Shown: positions 34,255-45,166 of the stretch, one piece after another
Position numbering within the stretch: position 1 is the first letter of the stretch
Layout of the letters: each line of letters opens with the position of its first letter
Source: Azolla caroliniana
Lineage: Eukaryota; Polypodiophyta
Assembly: GCA_043228905.1 (NCBI GenBank)
Contig: JBHGNT010000014.1
Coordinates: 15,996,001-16,060,000 of the forward strand
Reading direction: 5' to 3'
Length of the DNA stretch: 64,000 nucleotides
Notes under the pieces: model-generated
Database searches by the model: none
What the model was told of the DNA's origin: nothing
What the model saw: the letters and a program-made list of their open reading frames with translations, nothing else
Position numbers and translations under genes: made by a program

Positions 34255-37200
34255 TACTCCCCCTCTTTAAAACATTGCACTCTTGCAATGGAAAGTTAGG
34301 GAAGTTAGTTCTTAGAGTCATTTCGCGTTCCCATGTGGCATCTTTGATTGATTTATCCATCCATTTTATTTTAAATTCTCGGATTTCCTTAGCACGTAAT
34401 TTTTTTGTTTTAACATCGAGAATTCTTTCTGGTACATGTGGTTTAGAAGATAAATCTTCAGAAGTAACCAGAGTTTCAGTTGTAACTGTATTGTCGCCAG
34501 AACCTAGGAGTTCTTTTAGACGACTTACATGAAAGACTAGATGGATTCCAACACCATCGGGAAGAGCGAGACGATAGGCTGATGATCCAATGCGTTTGAG
34601 GACTGTAAAAGGTCCACAAAACCGTGGGGCTAACTTAGCGCACTTACCCGTAGACAATGTCTTAGAATTGTGAGGTACACGTAAAAATACCTTCTGTCCA
34701 GGGCTGAATACACGAGGTTGCCTGTGATGATCGGCATAAAAACGCGCTCTATCTTGAGCTGTTTTTATATTATCCCGTGCAATATGCAACATATCTTGCA
34801 TATCCCGAAGAAAGTTTTGCGTACTTCGCAACTCATCATGATGTATATTAACATCAATCGGGGCTCGTGGCTGAAATCCATACATCAACATAAAAGGACT
34901 ATATCCCGTCGACGTATGCTTGGAGCTGTTATAAGCAAACTCCAAAATTGGGAGGTAACGTTCCCATTTTGTTGGTTTTGCACCAACGTATGCTCGAAGC
35001 ATGTCCTCAATAATTTGATTTACTCGTTCTGTCTGTCCATCGGATTGAGGATGATCCGTGGAGCTCATGCTCAACGTAGTTTCTAACTTCTTAAAGACTT
35101 GCGTCCAGAAGTCACTAGTAAACTTCGGATCTCGGTCACTCACGATATCCATCGGTAACCCGTAAAAACGAAATAACTCATCAACGAATTGGTAAGCCAA
35201 CTCAGGAGCTGTTACCGTGGTTTTAGTAGCAATAAATCTGGCCATTTTAGTTAGTCTGTCAACCACAACCCATATGGCATCATGACCTTTTTGGGTGCGA
35301 GGAAGGCTAACAATAAAATCCATGGATATACTTTCCCACTTATTATTGGGAATGTCCAAGGGATGTAAAAGTCCTGCGGCTTTAAGTCGCTCGGCTTTGT
35401 TAACCTGACATTGGTGACATTTAGTCACATAGCTATGTATGTCAGGACGCATCTTAGGCCAATAAAATTGAGTGGAGATGAGAACGAGTGTACGATGTAT
35501 TCCAGGGTGCCCTGCTGAGGGTGCATCATGACATTCAAAAAGAATTCTCTTTTTGACCTCAGGTAAATCTGGAACACAAACCTTCCCATTACGGTAGAGC
35601 AGACCGTTAGCAATGTGGAAGTATTCCTTCGAGGGTGTGGTGGTGTCTGTTCCAGACTCGACTCTTGCCCAGTATTTTGCAAAATAATTGTCATCAGGAT
35701 ACTTTCCTCGAAGGTGATCATAAAGATCTGATGTTATTTCAGTGAAGCTAAGCATGTTAACTTCACGGATGCGACTTAGTGCATCAGCGACAGTATTCAT
35801 GGAACCTTTACGATATTGTATGGAAAAATCAAAGTCCTGGATGAGATCAGCCCATCGTGCCTTACGACCTTTCATGTCTTGTTGGTCACAAAAATATTTC
35901 AAGGACTCGTGGTCCGTAGTTACCACAAAGCGATTTCCATAAAGATAATGGCGCCATGTTTTGAGCGCATGTATAACCGCAAATAATTCCTTTTCTTGAA
36001 CGGTATACCGACATTGAGCAGAATCAAGTTTCTTACTCTCGAATGCTATTGGTTTACCATCTTGATACAAGATAGCACCTATAGCATAATCGCTTGCGTC
36101 GGTTTCAACCTCAAAAGGTTTTGAAGGATCGGGTAAAAGAAGTGAAGGAGCCTTGCATACCAAGTCCTTGAGTTCCTTAAAGGCGAGGTCTAGTGTAGCA
36201 TTCCACACAATAGGTTTTGTAGACTTACGCGTTTGACCTTTTAGAAGATCAGTAAACGGCGTCGTCAATTGTGAGTAATTACGAAGAGATTTTCGCAAAA
36301 ATCCGACAAAACCAAGGAATGATCGAACTTCTCGAATATTCCGAAGAGTGGGCCAAAGCTTGATTTTCTCGATGCGAGAAGGATCAATTTCAACTCCTCG
36401 TTCGGTTATGAGATGTCCAAGATAAGTAATTGATTTCTTGAAGAACTCACATTTTGAGATCTTCGCGTAAAATTGTTTGTCACGCAATATTTGTAAAACA
36501 AAGCGGACATGTCTAGCATGTTCTTGTAATGTACGGCTATAAACTAAAATATCATCTAAGAAGATAACGACAAATTTTCCAAGTTGTTCTCGGAAAATGT
36601 CATTCATTTCTTGTTGAAATGTAGCCGGAGCATTGGTCAAACCAAAAGGCATAACCAAAAACTCATGATGGCCGTAGCGCGTACGAAATGTTGTTTTAGG
36701 AACATCGTCCTCACTTATTCGTATTTGATGGTAGCCAGTACGGAGATCAAGTTTCGTAAAATACCGAGCTCCCTGGAGACGGTCAATTAGATCGTCAGCC
36801 CGGGGCAATGGGTACGAATTCTTGATCGTCACTTTATTCAAGCGTCGGTAATTAATACACATACGCCATGTGCCCTCTTTCTTTTTAACCAAGAGAACTG
36901 GTGCACCCCATGGAGATTTACTATAACGTATATAACCCATTCGTAAATAGTCCTTAAGTTGCTTAGCTACCTCATCCTCTTCAGATCGACTTAGGCGATA
37001 CGGAGGTATACTAATGGGTGCAATGCCAGGTACAATATCTATACGATGGTCTATATTACGTTTAGGAGGTAAACCATCGGGTAGTTCACTCGGAAAAACA
37101 TCACGGAAATCGTTTACGATTTCATCAAGTTGTTTTTGTTCAAAATATGTTAATTGACCCGAGACATTATCGATAGTGTAAACGTGAATGTCCGGATCAA

Positions 37201-38764
37201 GTACACAATAAAATAATGTAGAACAAGACAACTCGGATATTGATGGACACGAGGAAACAATCGAGAGGGATTGTTTTGTTACACATTGAATAAAATGCGT
37301 ACAATCGTTGAGTACAAAAGAAATGGAATGGCGAACCCAATCAATAAATAAAGAAGAGCTTTTATTATAAAACCAGGGATAACCCAGTATTACATCGGTG
37401 GTAATAAGATTCATTACATGGAAGTCTACTTCCTCTATATAGGTATCAATAGAAATTCCTAAAGAATGAATCGCCCCGTTGATGTGTTGTACACTTCCAT
37501 CAGCCAAGTGCACCGTGTAGGTGTGATCACTTACGGTGGGTTGGATTCCCCATATCTGTACCAAACGATCATTCACAAAATTGTGTGAGCTTCCCGAATC
37601 AAATAAAAATTGTACGGGAGATCCATTGATATACCCGTTTGCACGTAGTAAATCATTGGGACCCAATACATAATGAGGGAAAGAACATTGACAATTACTC
37701 AAATGATGTGTATAGACCTGAAGGACATTAGGAATCTGACCTTTATGGTCTGTAGCTTTAGGTTTGGCGTCGTGCTCTTTTCGTTGGAGCTTACGACATT
37801 GCTCTTTTGTATGACCCTTCTTTTTGTAGAATACGCAAAAAGGATGTTGTCGCTTATAATCGCGATCCATGAATTCGTTGGGTGTCTTGCGTTTCCCAAC
37901 GAATTGCGACTGCTTAGTCCCGGGCGCTTCGTTGGGTTTGTTATGGTCCTTCTTCGAAGTGCGTTGATAGCGAAGAACTATCTCAACGGCCTCTTCGAAG
38001 GATTTTGGATCCTTATCGTGCACTATCCAGTGATAGTCCGAATTGGGGATGCCATTGACAAAACAAGCTATTAACCAATTGTCCCCTTCTAGACCCGATT
38101 TTTGGATTTGGGTTCTAGCATGGTGGACATAATCTTCTAGCGAGGAAAACTTCCTGCTAGAGAGGTTCATTAAAGCTTGTGCTGCCTCGGTTCGAGAGGG
38201 AGGTTGTAGAAATTGACCCTTGAAAACTGTGACAAAGTCTGTCAAGGTCTCGGGCAATCTCCCCAAAGTTCGGAGCCCACGCCACCAAGCGGCGGCCTTA
38301 CCCCCTAGTTCTCGGCCGACATATGCAATCTTCGTACTATCTGGCGTGGGATAGAGCTCAAAATGAGACTCCCATCGGCCCAGCCACGTGCAGATTGCTT
38401 CTTCGGTTCTTTCCTTTTTATCTCCCGTAAATGGCTTTACGACAAATGATGGTTCACCCTGACGCTCATCAGGTCTATTAATCTCATTTTGGAGACTAAT
38501 GACTCGTGCCTCGAGAGCACTTTGAGATTGCCGAAATTCGGTCAACTGCTGCGCGGTTGAACTAAGGAAATGTTGTACTTGTAAAATATACGCCTCAATG
38601 GACATTGTCCCAGGAGGATTTCCTTGAGGTCTTTCCGCTTGAGCGGAGGGCATCGGGTCGTTATTCTGAGCCATTGAATGATTATTTCTGGCAAAGAAAT
38701 AAGATAAGGTCAGACAAATAGTCATAACATCTTGTCGTGGTGTAAACATATCATGGGCAAACAT
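34241..38764 (-). CDS. B1 gag-pol polyprotein (single frame, 1507 codons)
   Basis: Retrotransposon polyprotein. The likely start is Met31 (38674, [10 protein letters not shown]), because the upstream stretch is not gag-like. In order: gag ([23 protein letters not shown]), zinc knuckle, protease [12 protein letters not shown] ([27 protein letters not shown]), RNase H ([29 protein letters not shown]), integrase ([38 protein letters not shown]), GPY/F-like FHVSRLKEL and a weak chromodomain ([17 protein letters not shown]). The knuckle is damaged: the second Cys is Tyr (codon at 37826-37828), unlike B2. Also IHLVFHV for IHPVFHV. Otherwise open throughout. Confidence 0.95.
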   Translation of the reverse strand: MFAHDMFTPRQDVMTICLTLSYFFARNNHSMAQNNDPMPSAQAERPQGNPPGTMSIEAYILQVQHFLSSTAQQLTEFRQSQSALEARVISLQNEINRPDERQGEPSFVVKPFTGDKKERTEEAICTWLGRWESHFELYPTPDSTKIAYVGRELGGKAAAWWRGLRTLGRLPETLTDFVTVFKGQFLQPPSRTEAAQALMNLSSRKFSSLEDYVHHARTQIQKSGLEGDNWLIACFVNGIPNSDYHWIVHDKDPKSFEEAVEIVLRYQRTSKKDHNKPNEAPGTKQSQFVGKRKTPNEFMDRDYKRQHPFCVFYKKKGHTKEQCRKLQRKEHDAKPKATDHKGQIPNVLQVYTHHLSNCQCSFPHYVLGPNDLLRANGYINGSPVQFLFDSGSSHNFVNDRLVQIWGIQPTVSDHTYTVHLADGSVQHINGAIHSLGISIDTYIEEVDFHVMNLITTDVILGYPWFYNKSSSLFIDWVRHSISFVLNDCTHFIQCVTKQSLSIVSSCPSISELSCSTLFYCVLDPDIHVYTIDNVSGQLTYFEQKQLDEIVNDFRDVFPSELPDGLPPKRNIDHRIDIVPGIAPISIPPYRLSRSEEDEVAKQLKDYLRMGYIRYSKSPWGAPVLLVKKKEGTWRMCINYRRLNKVTIKNSYPLPRADDLIDRLQGARYFTKLDLRTGYHQIRISEDDVPKTTFRTRYGHHEFLVMPFGLTNAPATFQQEMNDIFREQLGKFVVIFLDDILVYSRTLQEHARHVRFVLQILRDKQFYAKISKCEFFKKSITYLGHLITERGVEIDPSRIEKIKLWPTLRNIREVRSFLGFVGFLRKSLRNYSQLTTPFTDLLKGQTRKSTKPIVWNATLDLAFKELKDLVCKAPSLLLPDPSKPFEVETDASDYAIGAILYQDGKPIAFESKKLDSAQCRYTVQEKELFAVIHALKTWRHYLYGNRFVVTTDHESLKYFCDQQDMKGRKARWADLIQDFDFSIQYRKGSMNTVADALSRIREVNMLSFTEITSDLYDHLRGKYPDDNYFAKYWARVESGTDTTTPSKEYFHIANGLLYRNGKVCVPDLPEVKKRILFECHDAPSAGHPGIHRTLVLISTQFYWPKMRPDIHSYVTKCHQCQVNKAERLKAAGLLHPLDIPNNKWESISMDFIVSLPRTQKGHDAIWVVVDRLTKMARFIATKTTVTAPELAYQFVDELFRFYGLPMDIVSDRDPKFTSDFWTQVFKKLETTLSMSSTDHPQSDGQTERVNQIIEDMLRAYVGAKPTKWERYLPILEFAYNSSKHTSTGYSPFMLMYGFQPRAPIDVNIHHDELRSTQNFLRDMQDMLHIARDNIKTAQDRARFYADHHRQPRVFSPGQKVFLRVPHNSKTLSTGKCAKLAPRFCGPFTVLKRIGSSAYRLALPDGVGIHLVFHVSRLKELLGSGDNTVTTETLVTSEDLSSKPHVPERILDVKTKKLRAKEIREFKIKWMDKSIKDATWEREMTLRTNFPNFPLQECNVLKRGSMLRA

Positions 38765-40372
38765 TAATCGATATCATGATCTCACGTCAATACCCCTCTA
38801 GACGTATGAGATGAGGTTCAAGATCAGGTTACTATGGTAACACAGAGGTGTTTTAAAAACCATGGGGGTGACAAATGAATGCCTTTCCCTGATCTCTATA
38901 TCGATTTTTTTCATGGCGGCTCCCCGAGGCTCAACCATGTATGTTCGCGTCATGAATAGTTTATACACGAAAAAAATGTTAACAATAACTATGTTTCTGT
39001 GCCCACATATGTGGTTTCGGCTCTTTAAGTCCTATTACGAGGACCCCGAAGTGCACTTAGACCTAAAGTCTAAACATGTATTATAGTCATATGTATCAAC
39101 GATGTTGTATGGTGTTGGTCATATTTGAACTCGAGACCTCGAGGACAAATACATTAAACACTTGAGCCAACCAAGTAGATTGCGCGTCTTGAATGTTTAA
39201 TGTTTGAGGCGTATTCGAGATATGCGAGGCATTTGCCCCTATATGTTTTTTTTAAAAGAAACATATAGGTCAAGTGGCCTTATTTCTCCCTCATTTATTA
39301 CCCACTATGGTTGTACGCTACCTACCCTCAAGCCTCGTAAGTACAATGGCATATGCCAAAGTGTAACCTAATGGTCAAGCCGAATGAGCCCTTGTGTCTT
39401 CGTAGGCTCATGTGGCCCATCACATGGTCACGTCATTACGAATGGCGCTCGTAAGAACGAGCTCATGGTGGCATCGTATCCATGTAACGAGGGGAGATGT
39501 TGGATACGTGTGTCATTAGAGCGACCCTACTTGATGTGGATCAAGCCCGACGTATTCAACATCATTTTGGCTATATGAGGTTCGTTACGTAACGAAACAT
39601 CAAAGTGACCAACGGGAATTTCAACAATAAAAATTGTTGATAAAAGGGATGGTGACAACGCCATTCTCACAAAAATGTGAGGACGGCCACCAAAATCCTC
39701 TCCCCAATTAGGAAAACATTTGATATGAATCACGTAATCTAAAATATACACATATGTCAATATATCACATATATACGATCAGAGACGTATATAAGTGACC
39801 ACAGATGCGTATACTAAATGAATCGTTTTTTTTATATAGCCAACAATGATGTATTCGGGATACGTAATCGAGGCATATACCTCTACGCACACGAAACATC
39901 CGAAAATAAGGTTAAGCGTAATTCGCAATTGAGGTATTGACCTCTTACGCATAGTAAATCCAACGCATATCCTTTCGAACGAATCGAGGTATTGACCTCG
40001 TACGCGAACGTAACATATGTTCGTGAACGTAATACGCAATTGAGGTAGTAACCTCGTACGCATACGACACTCATCACATATGATTTATATGTCAAACGAG
40101 GTATTGACCTCGTGGACATATGTAAACGTTTAAGATAACCAATTAAATACCACGTCAACATCATTGAATATATGAAAAAAAAACTACATATTAAGTATAC
40201 ACATGTATAGAAGGGAGAAGAAAAATTAGATAAAAAATTAAGGAAAATTTACTGAAGTTCTTTCGCTAATCCTTGTCTGCATGAAGGCGACCGCACAACG
40301 ATCAATCGCCATCCCACGCGAAGACAAAAAGAAAACCAAAAGAAACGTTAGTACATAGGCTCTGATACCAAA
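38765..40372 (-). other. B1 5' leader (1.6 kb) with palindrome array
   Basis: This untranslated leader lies between the PBS and gag. It carries five 14-bp palindromes of the type GAGGTCAATACCTC at 39870, 39931, 39986, 40042 and 40098 (spacing 61, 55, 56, 56). It also has a tRNA-like stretch at about 39120-39175 (minus sense). The same layout is in B2. Confidence 0.85.
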
Positions 40373-40838
40373 TATTAGAGATTAGGTACTAAAGTAAGCA
40401 TAAAATAAGGATATATCAATGATAGATCTAGAAAGAATAGAGAGAAAAGAGAGAAAGAAGGGTGCCGATCCACCCGACCACCCCCGAGCGAAGGGATCGA
40501 GACGGACTCGAGCCTCGATCGGCGTCCCATACCACCGCCTTGGCGTCAAGTCGTACCTGGACGATAGCGCGCTTGCTACAAGAGTCGTTCCACTCACGGA
40601 CAGAGTCTCGACGTAGTCAATGCATGCCCCAAATGAGGGTAGCTAGGCCTCTTATTTATAGTAATTCTCAAGGCCCCCAGCCATGTTCACACTTGGCCTC
40701 ATGGGTTGTCTCAATCCCGAGGATTAAAAGTAATCCTCCCCTTCTTTAGACTCTTTGTTTAACCCTCACACTTATCCACGTGTATAGAATACTACGACAA
40801 TTCTCACCACGGGATATTATATGGTCATGCCCGTAACA
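40373..40838 (-). repeat. 5' LTR of B1
   Basis: 466 bp, TGTTACGG...CTCTAATA on the minus strand, followed by TT and the PBS. A TATAAATA-type box (CTATAAATAAGAGG) in the middle marks the likely promoter. Confidence 0.95.
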
Positions 40839-41042
40839 GAATCACTCATGCACCGATGGATCGACCCATTCACCGTGGTTCATGCAATCAAATCCACGAC
40901 TTACTTGCTCCGACACAATTCCAATGGTCGATTCACCTCCGCCCATGTTGCCCGCATCAAGCCCTATGCTACCCCAAGTCCATCTTCTAGCGCTCGTCTT
41001 TTCCCCATGTTGTAAAACTCCTTGTTTCTCTCAAGGGGGAAA
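40839..41042 (+). pseudogene. Element A integrase C-terminus and purine tract
   Basis: After B1 the frame continues (SLMHRWIDPFTVVHAI, YLLRHNSNGRFTSAHVARIK), ending near 41012. There is no chromodomain. TCAAGGGGGAAA at about 41031-41042 is the purine tract of element A. Confidence 0.85.
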
Positions 41043-41311
41043 TGTAGTGTCCCTTGGATGCAAGTGCATGCCTTCATGTTGGGTGTGCATGTGTTCCTTT
41101 GTGCCCCTTTTAGCATACCTTTGTTTAGCATGCATGCCTTCATGTTATGGTGTACATGTGTTCCGTTGAGCCACCCTTTTAGCATACCCTTGTTCGGATG
41201 CATGTAGATAAGTAAAACCAACCCAAATGGGTACCTTTGTACGACTATAAATTGAATAGGAAGTAAGAAGTTAAGCAAGCTGGTTTGGATTCCATTTATG
41301 TGCATTTCACA
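41043..41311 (+). repeat. 3' LTR of element A (269 bp)
   Basis: TGTAGTGTCCC...TTTCACA. It has 25 bp more than the 5' LTR (after GCATACCCTTG). Confidence 0.88.
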
Positions 41312-41994
41312 ATATGTAGAGTCTCCGTGTCATTTATGATGATCAATTATGATAAGTATGATAATCAAATTTATGATAAGTATGATGACAAAATTTATGA
41401 AAAGTATGATGACAAAATTTATGATGAGTATGATGATTAATATCAATAAAAAATGGTTTGGTTTTGATTTATGATAAACCGGTTTGGTTTGGTTTTAAAT
41501 TTTTCGTAAACGGTTTGGTTTAAATGGCTTCATAAATTTTAAAACAGTTTGGTTTGGTTTGGTTTCAAGGCCAAGAAACCGAACCGAACCGAAACCGAAC
41601 TGGGCTCATTGCTACATGCAATGCAAGATTGCCATTTGGTGCTCATGCATCGCATGTGATGCATGATAACCATGTCACTCATTCAAGCTCTTATGTATGA
41701 GAATTTATATGAGAAAAGCACAATGATGAAAATAGGGTTTAAAGAAACAACCTTAGTTTAATGGTAAGTAAATTGTCTCCTATCTTGGAGGTGTAATGTT
41801 CAGAACCTTACTCTCACCTTTTTGTATGCCACTAGGCCATAGGCTTATTTTTTATATTTGGTGTAATGAGCACCTAAACACACATCACACGTGCACATTA
41901 ACGTGCTAACATACGAATACATGTGCATATTGCACTTTCTCGATTTTGTCTGTTCCACGTGATTTTCACATCGTTGCCGAAAATCTTCATGACA

Positions 41995-42548
41995 ATGGCT
42001 CGGTAAACCGCTACAAAGCATGACTTGTAGCAAAAGGATATGCTCAAATGCACAGAGTCGATTACGAGGAGACCTTTGCCCTGAATCAATGTTGGTTATT
42101 CATACAATCATTGCACTCGCAACCACTAAAGGGCAACACCTCCATCAAATGAACATGAAGAACGCCTTTCTTCAAGGCGAACTAGAAGAGGAGGTTTTCA
42201 TGATTCAATCACCCAGTTTCAAACTGACTAACCACCCGACTGCAATTTGCCAACACAAGAAGCCGTTGTATGGACTCAAGCAAGCACCGCGTGCTTGGAA
42301 TTCAAAGATTACTCAATCTCTTCACCAAATCGGCTTCCGAATGTCGAAATCGGACATAAAAAGCGATTTCGAAAGCGATTTTGTCATCATCATGTACGTG
42401 GATGATTTGGTCATTGGAGGAGAGAATCTAGCTGACATCAATAAGGTCAAATCCCTCAGTCCGATAGATTTGAAATGAAAGACATACAGGAGCTTCATTA
42501 CTTCCTCGGTATAAAAGTAATTCGGACACCAATCGAGCTCATTATCTC
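41995..42548 (+). pseudogene. Copia element D, part 2 (RT)
   Basis: The RT resumes (GYAQMHRVDYEETFA) and goes on with NMKNAFLQGELEEEVFM, YGLKQAPRAWN, VIIMYVDDLVIGG (the YVDD box) and FLGIKV. Several frame changes. It is cut at 42548 by a solo LTR. Confidence 0.88.
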
Positions 42549-42999
42549 TGTTAAGAATCTATTATTAATCAATAGACCAAAGTAAAGTAACAATAAGGTA
42601 AATAAATTGGATAGAAGAACCCATTCCACCCGACCACCCCCGAGCTCTGATCTAGACATAGCCAACCTACCACCAACGTCCCATACCGCTGGATATTAGG
42701 ATGACTAATACCTTGGAAGAGATAAACACGATCATTGTGACGAAAGCCTAGCCCGCACCACCAGTGTCTAAGACAACAACCTTTCGACGTAATGTCCTTA
42801 TGAGGGTATAGATGTGCCTTGAATAGATGTGCCTTTCTAAAAGGTTCTCCATTCATTGGTTGACCAAATCATGATAGTGCATGCAGCTATCATTCCTTCT
42901 ATCCAATCACATTAGTCCCCTTTTTAACATTAGTGAACATACCCTTCACTTATGTAAATATTAGTGACCTACCCTCACCTATGTTATGTGTACATAACA
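42549..42999 (-). repeat. Solo LTR (451 bp) inside copia D, distant relative of the B LTR
   Basis: TGTTAAGAATC...TACATAACA, flanked by a perfect 5-bp duplication ATCTC (42544-42548 and 43000-43004). The copia frame is exact across it (IIS|QRHYIL). It shares CCACCCGACCACCCCCGAGC and CGTCCCATACC with the B LTR read in B1's orientation, but is otherwise diverged, so it comes from a sister family. Confidence 0.9.
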
Positions 43000-43004
43000 A
43001 TCTC

Positions 43005-43795
43005 CCAACGACACTACATCCTCAACTTGTTATACAAGTTCGGGATGACAAAGTGCAAACCTATGTCAACCCCTCCCGATCAAAACCTAAAGCTCAATGT
43101 TGACTCTAGGGCAGAAGAGTGTGAGCTGACTCAGTATCGTCAGTTGATCGGTAGCTTAATGTATCTTACCATCACACGACCCGACCTCAGCTATTTGGTC
43201 GGTCTACTTAGCCAATTCATGCAAAAACCTCAGAATATTCATCTGGATTCTACTAAGAGAGTACTCATATACGTTAGTGGGACGATGGATTATGGCATCC
43301 TGTATAAGTCAGAAACGGTCATTCGACTCGAAGGGAACACAAATGCAAACTAGGCCAGCTACAAGGACGATAGACAATCAACCTCGGGATTTATCTTCTC
43401 CCTCGATAGTGGAGCTATATCCTGGAGCAACAAAAAGCAACCGATAGTTGCACTATTGAGCATAGAAGCCGAATATAGGGGTGTGGTTGTCATAGCATGT
43501 GAAGCCATTTGGTTGAAGAGAATATTGACGGATTTGGGCATTCCCATCAAGGATCCGATTTTCCTTTACCATGAACAATATTCATTTGGCTCGGAACTTG
43601 GTGCTCCACGCGGGCATGAAGCATATCGAAGTGCACTATCACTTCATCCAAGAGCGTGTTTAGGCTAGAGATGTTGATCTATGACACATCGGCACGAACC
43701 TTCAAGTAGTTGACATCTTCACAAAATCCTTAGGACTCGACAAGCTCAAGCAATTTATATTGGACCTTGGCCTAAAGATGGCCGCATTGCCGAGC
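43005..43795 (+). pseudogene. Copia element D, part 3 (RT end and RNase H)
   Basis: QRHYILNLLYKFGM, YRQLIGSLMYLTITRPDLSY, YVSGTMDYGI, then RNase H (DRQSTSGFIFSLDSGAISW, LLSIEAEYRG, ACEAIWLKRIL) and DIFTKSLGLDKLKQF. Stops and small frame changes are present. It ends at the GAGGGGGAG purine tract (43798-43806). Confidence 0.88.
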
Positions 43796-43806
43796 TTGAG
43801 GGGGAG

Positions 43807-44285
43807 TACAACACAACCGACGAGTACAACGTGGCAACCGCATATCAGCCTACAAGTCGATCGAGGTTTACCAAAGGAGTAGTCGAAGTTGCATCACAAC
43901 TGACCAAGGGGAGTCGAAGCACGAAGCCAAACTTATTAGATAGGCTAGTTGAACAAGGAGCACGAAGTAAGTCGGACGAAGGAGAACATATACTAGTCGA
44001 TCAGTCAAAGCCGACCCGACCAACCTTCTTCTCAGAGAACTGAGGAATTCAAAAAGCCAAAATGAGCCAAACAACATGATAACTTTCCGACGACCGGAAG
44101 TTGTGTTTGAAGGGGCGTATTGAGAGTCAAACCCAACTTCCCCGATGTAATGGGTTTCACACTAGCAATAGGACACACTAAGTTCATGCTAGTTTTGTAA
44201 ATAGTAGAAAGGGCAGTTGCCCTGTAATTTAGTTATTGTTGGATATATTTTTTGTTGTAATTGTTTCTTGCTAATACAACTTCTT

Positions 44286-44346
<61 letters not shown>

Positions 44347-44432
44347 TTGTCTTACACACACACACACACACAATTTCCTTCCACTGCACGAGATCACCTA
44401 CACTCTCCATTTCTTTACAAATTTGTTGTTAG
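43807..44432 (+). repeat. Copia D 3' LTR (approximate) with CT and CA microsatellites
   Basis: It starts after the purine tract. The 5' LTR of D is lost, so the end is only estimated. It contains (CT)n at about 44288-44345 and (CA)n at about 44354-44372. Confidence 0.6.
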
Positions 44433-44622
44433 AGTTGGATGTGCATCTCTTGTGATTGCTCCACACGATGTTTTGCATATGGGTTTATGGAGATTTCCAT
44501 CTCCACTAAAGAAGACCAAATGTTGTGAAAAAGGAGTTTTTTTTTTTAAACAAAATATCCTTCCATTAGTTTTAAAAAAACACGTAAACTACAATGTTAT
44601 GTTTTCTGTAGAGATTGTGCAA

Positions 44623-44701
44623 CTATTGAAGCCACTCTCTATCCCACAACACCTGATCTGAAAGATCATAGAATGTTTTTTGGTTTTTTCCAAGCTGGCC
44701 A
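44623..44701 (-). pseudogene. PPR pseudogene, segment downstream of B2
   Basis: Read on the minus strand across the B2 target site, the frame continues from YVKCG into QLGKNQKTFYDLSDQVLWDR. That is the pattern of a PPR repeat (KCG.L..A.K.F..M...DV..W), ending in TAG at 44625-44623. Confidence 0.75.
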
Positions 44702-45166
44702 TGTTACGGGCATGACCATATAATATCCCGTGGTGAGAATTGTCGTAGTATTCTATACACGTGGATAAGTGTGAGGGTTAAACAAAGAGTCTAAAGAAGG
44801 GGAGGATTACTTTTAATCCTCGGGATTGAGACAACCCATGAGGCCAAGTGTGAACATGGCTGGGGGCCTTGAGAATTACTATAAATAAGAGGCCTAGCTA
44901 CCCTCATTGGGGCATGCATTGACTACGTCGAGACTCTGTCCGTGAGTGGAACGACTCTTGTAGCAAGCGCGCTATCGTCCAGGTACGACTCGACGCCAAG
45001 GCGGTGGTATGGGACGCCGATCGAGGCTCGAGTCCGTCTCGATCCCTTCGCTCGGGGGTGGTCGGGTGGATCGGCACCCTTCTTTCTCTCTTTTCTCTCT
45101 ATTCTTTCTAGATCTATCATTGATATATCCTTATTTTATGCTTACTTTAGTACCTAATCTCTAATA
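44702..45166 (+). repeat. 5' LTR of B2
   Basis: 465 bp with CTATAAATAAGAGG at about 44880 as the likely TATA region. One T shorter than the B1 LTRs (ATTGGGG versus ATTTGGGG). Confidence 0.96.

Larger units (their letters stand above)
33789..40838 (-). mobile_element. Ty3/gypsy element B1 (7050 bp, complete structure)
   Basis: LTRs of 466 bp at 40373-40838 (5', minus sense) and 33789-34254 (3'), TGTTACGGGC...CTCTAATA, flanked by a perfect 5-bp duplication GAATC (33784-33788 and 40839-40843). The LTRs differ at about three sites. PBS TGGTATCAGAGC (initiator tRNA-Met type) at 40370-40359, a 1.6-kb leader, one long gag-pol frame and a purine tract next to the 3' LTR. It sits in the integrase gene of element A. 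Confidence 0.97.
25418..41311 (+). mobile_element. Ty3/gypsy element A, interrupted by C and B1
   Basis: 5' LTR 25418-25661 and 3' LTR 41043-41311, both TGT[G/A]GTGTCCC...TTTCACA. A 4-bp ATAT lies outside each end (25414-25417 and 41312-41315). The 5' LTR lacks 25 bp present in the 3' LTR, and other substitutions exist. Internal order is gag, protease, RNase H, integrase, with the RT core deleted. Purine tract at 41033-41042. Both nested insertions hit its integrase gene. Confidence 0.9.
25127..41614. mobile_element. Non-autonomous hAT element F (about 0.6 kb of its own), split by gypsy A
   Basis: The ends are TAACAATGGGCCTGG (25127) and, inverted, TAGCAATGAGCCCAG (41614). They are flanked by a perfect 8-bp duplication CATGCAAT (25119-25126 and 41615-41622), the hAT signature. 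Subterminal GGTTTGGTTTGG/CGGTTCGG runs fill both sides (25140-25320 and 41450-41600), typical of hAT transposase-binding repeats. No transposase is present. Confidence 0.85.
24579..41994. mobile_element. Insertion E in copia D (about 0.92 kb once the inner elements are removed)
   Basis: The copia RT frame stops after GCTAACGG and restarts at GGCTCGGTAAACCGCTAC. The edges resemble a 5-bp duplication with one mismatch (AACGG/AATGG). E itself is 24579-25126 plus 41623-41994. Near its middle it has inverted, tRNA-like modules (minus at about 24946-25005, plus at about 41755-41815) and mirrored ATGCAT-rich sequence, so it may be a fold-back element. No superfamily is assigned; the exact ends are uncertain. 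Confidence 0.55.

Noticed and set aside
44942-45157. 71-codon frame repeated in the B LTRs
   Set aside because: LTR sequence; present only because the LTRs are identical.
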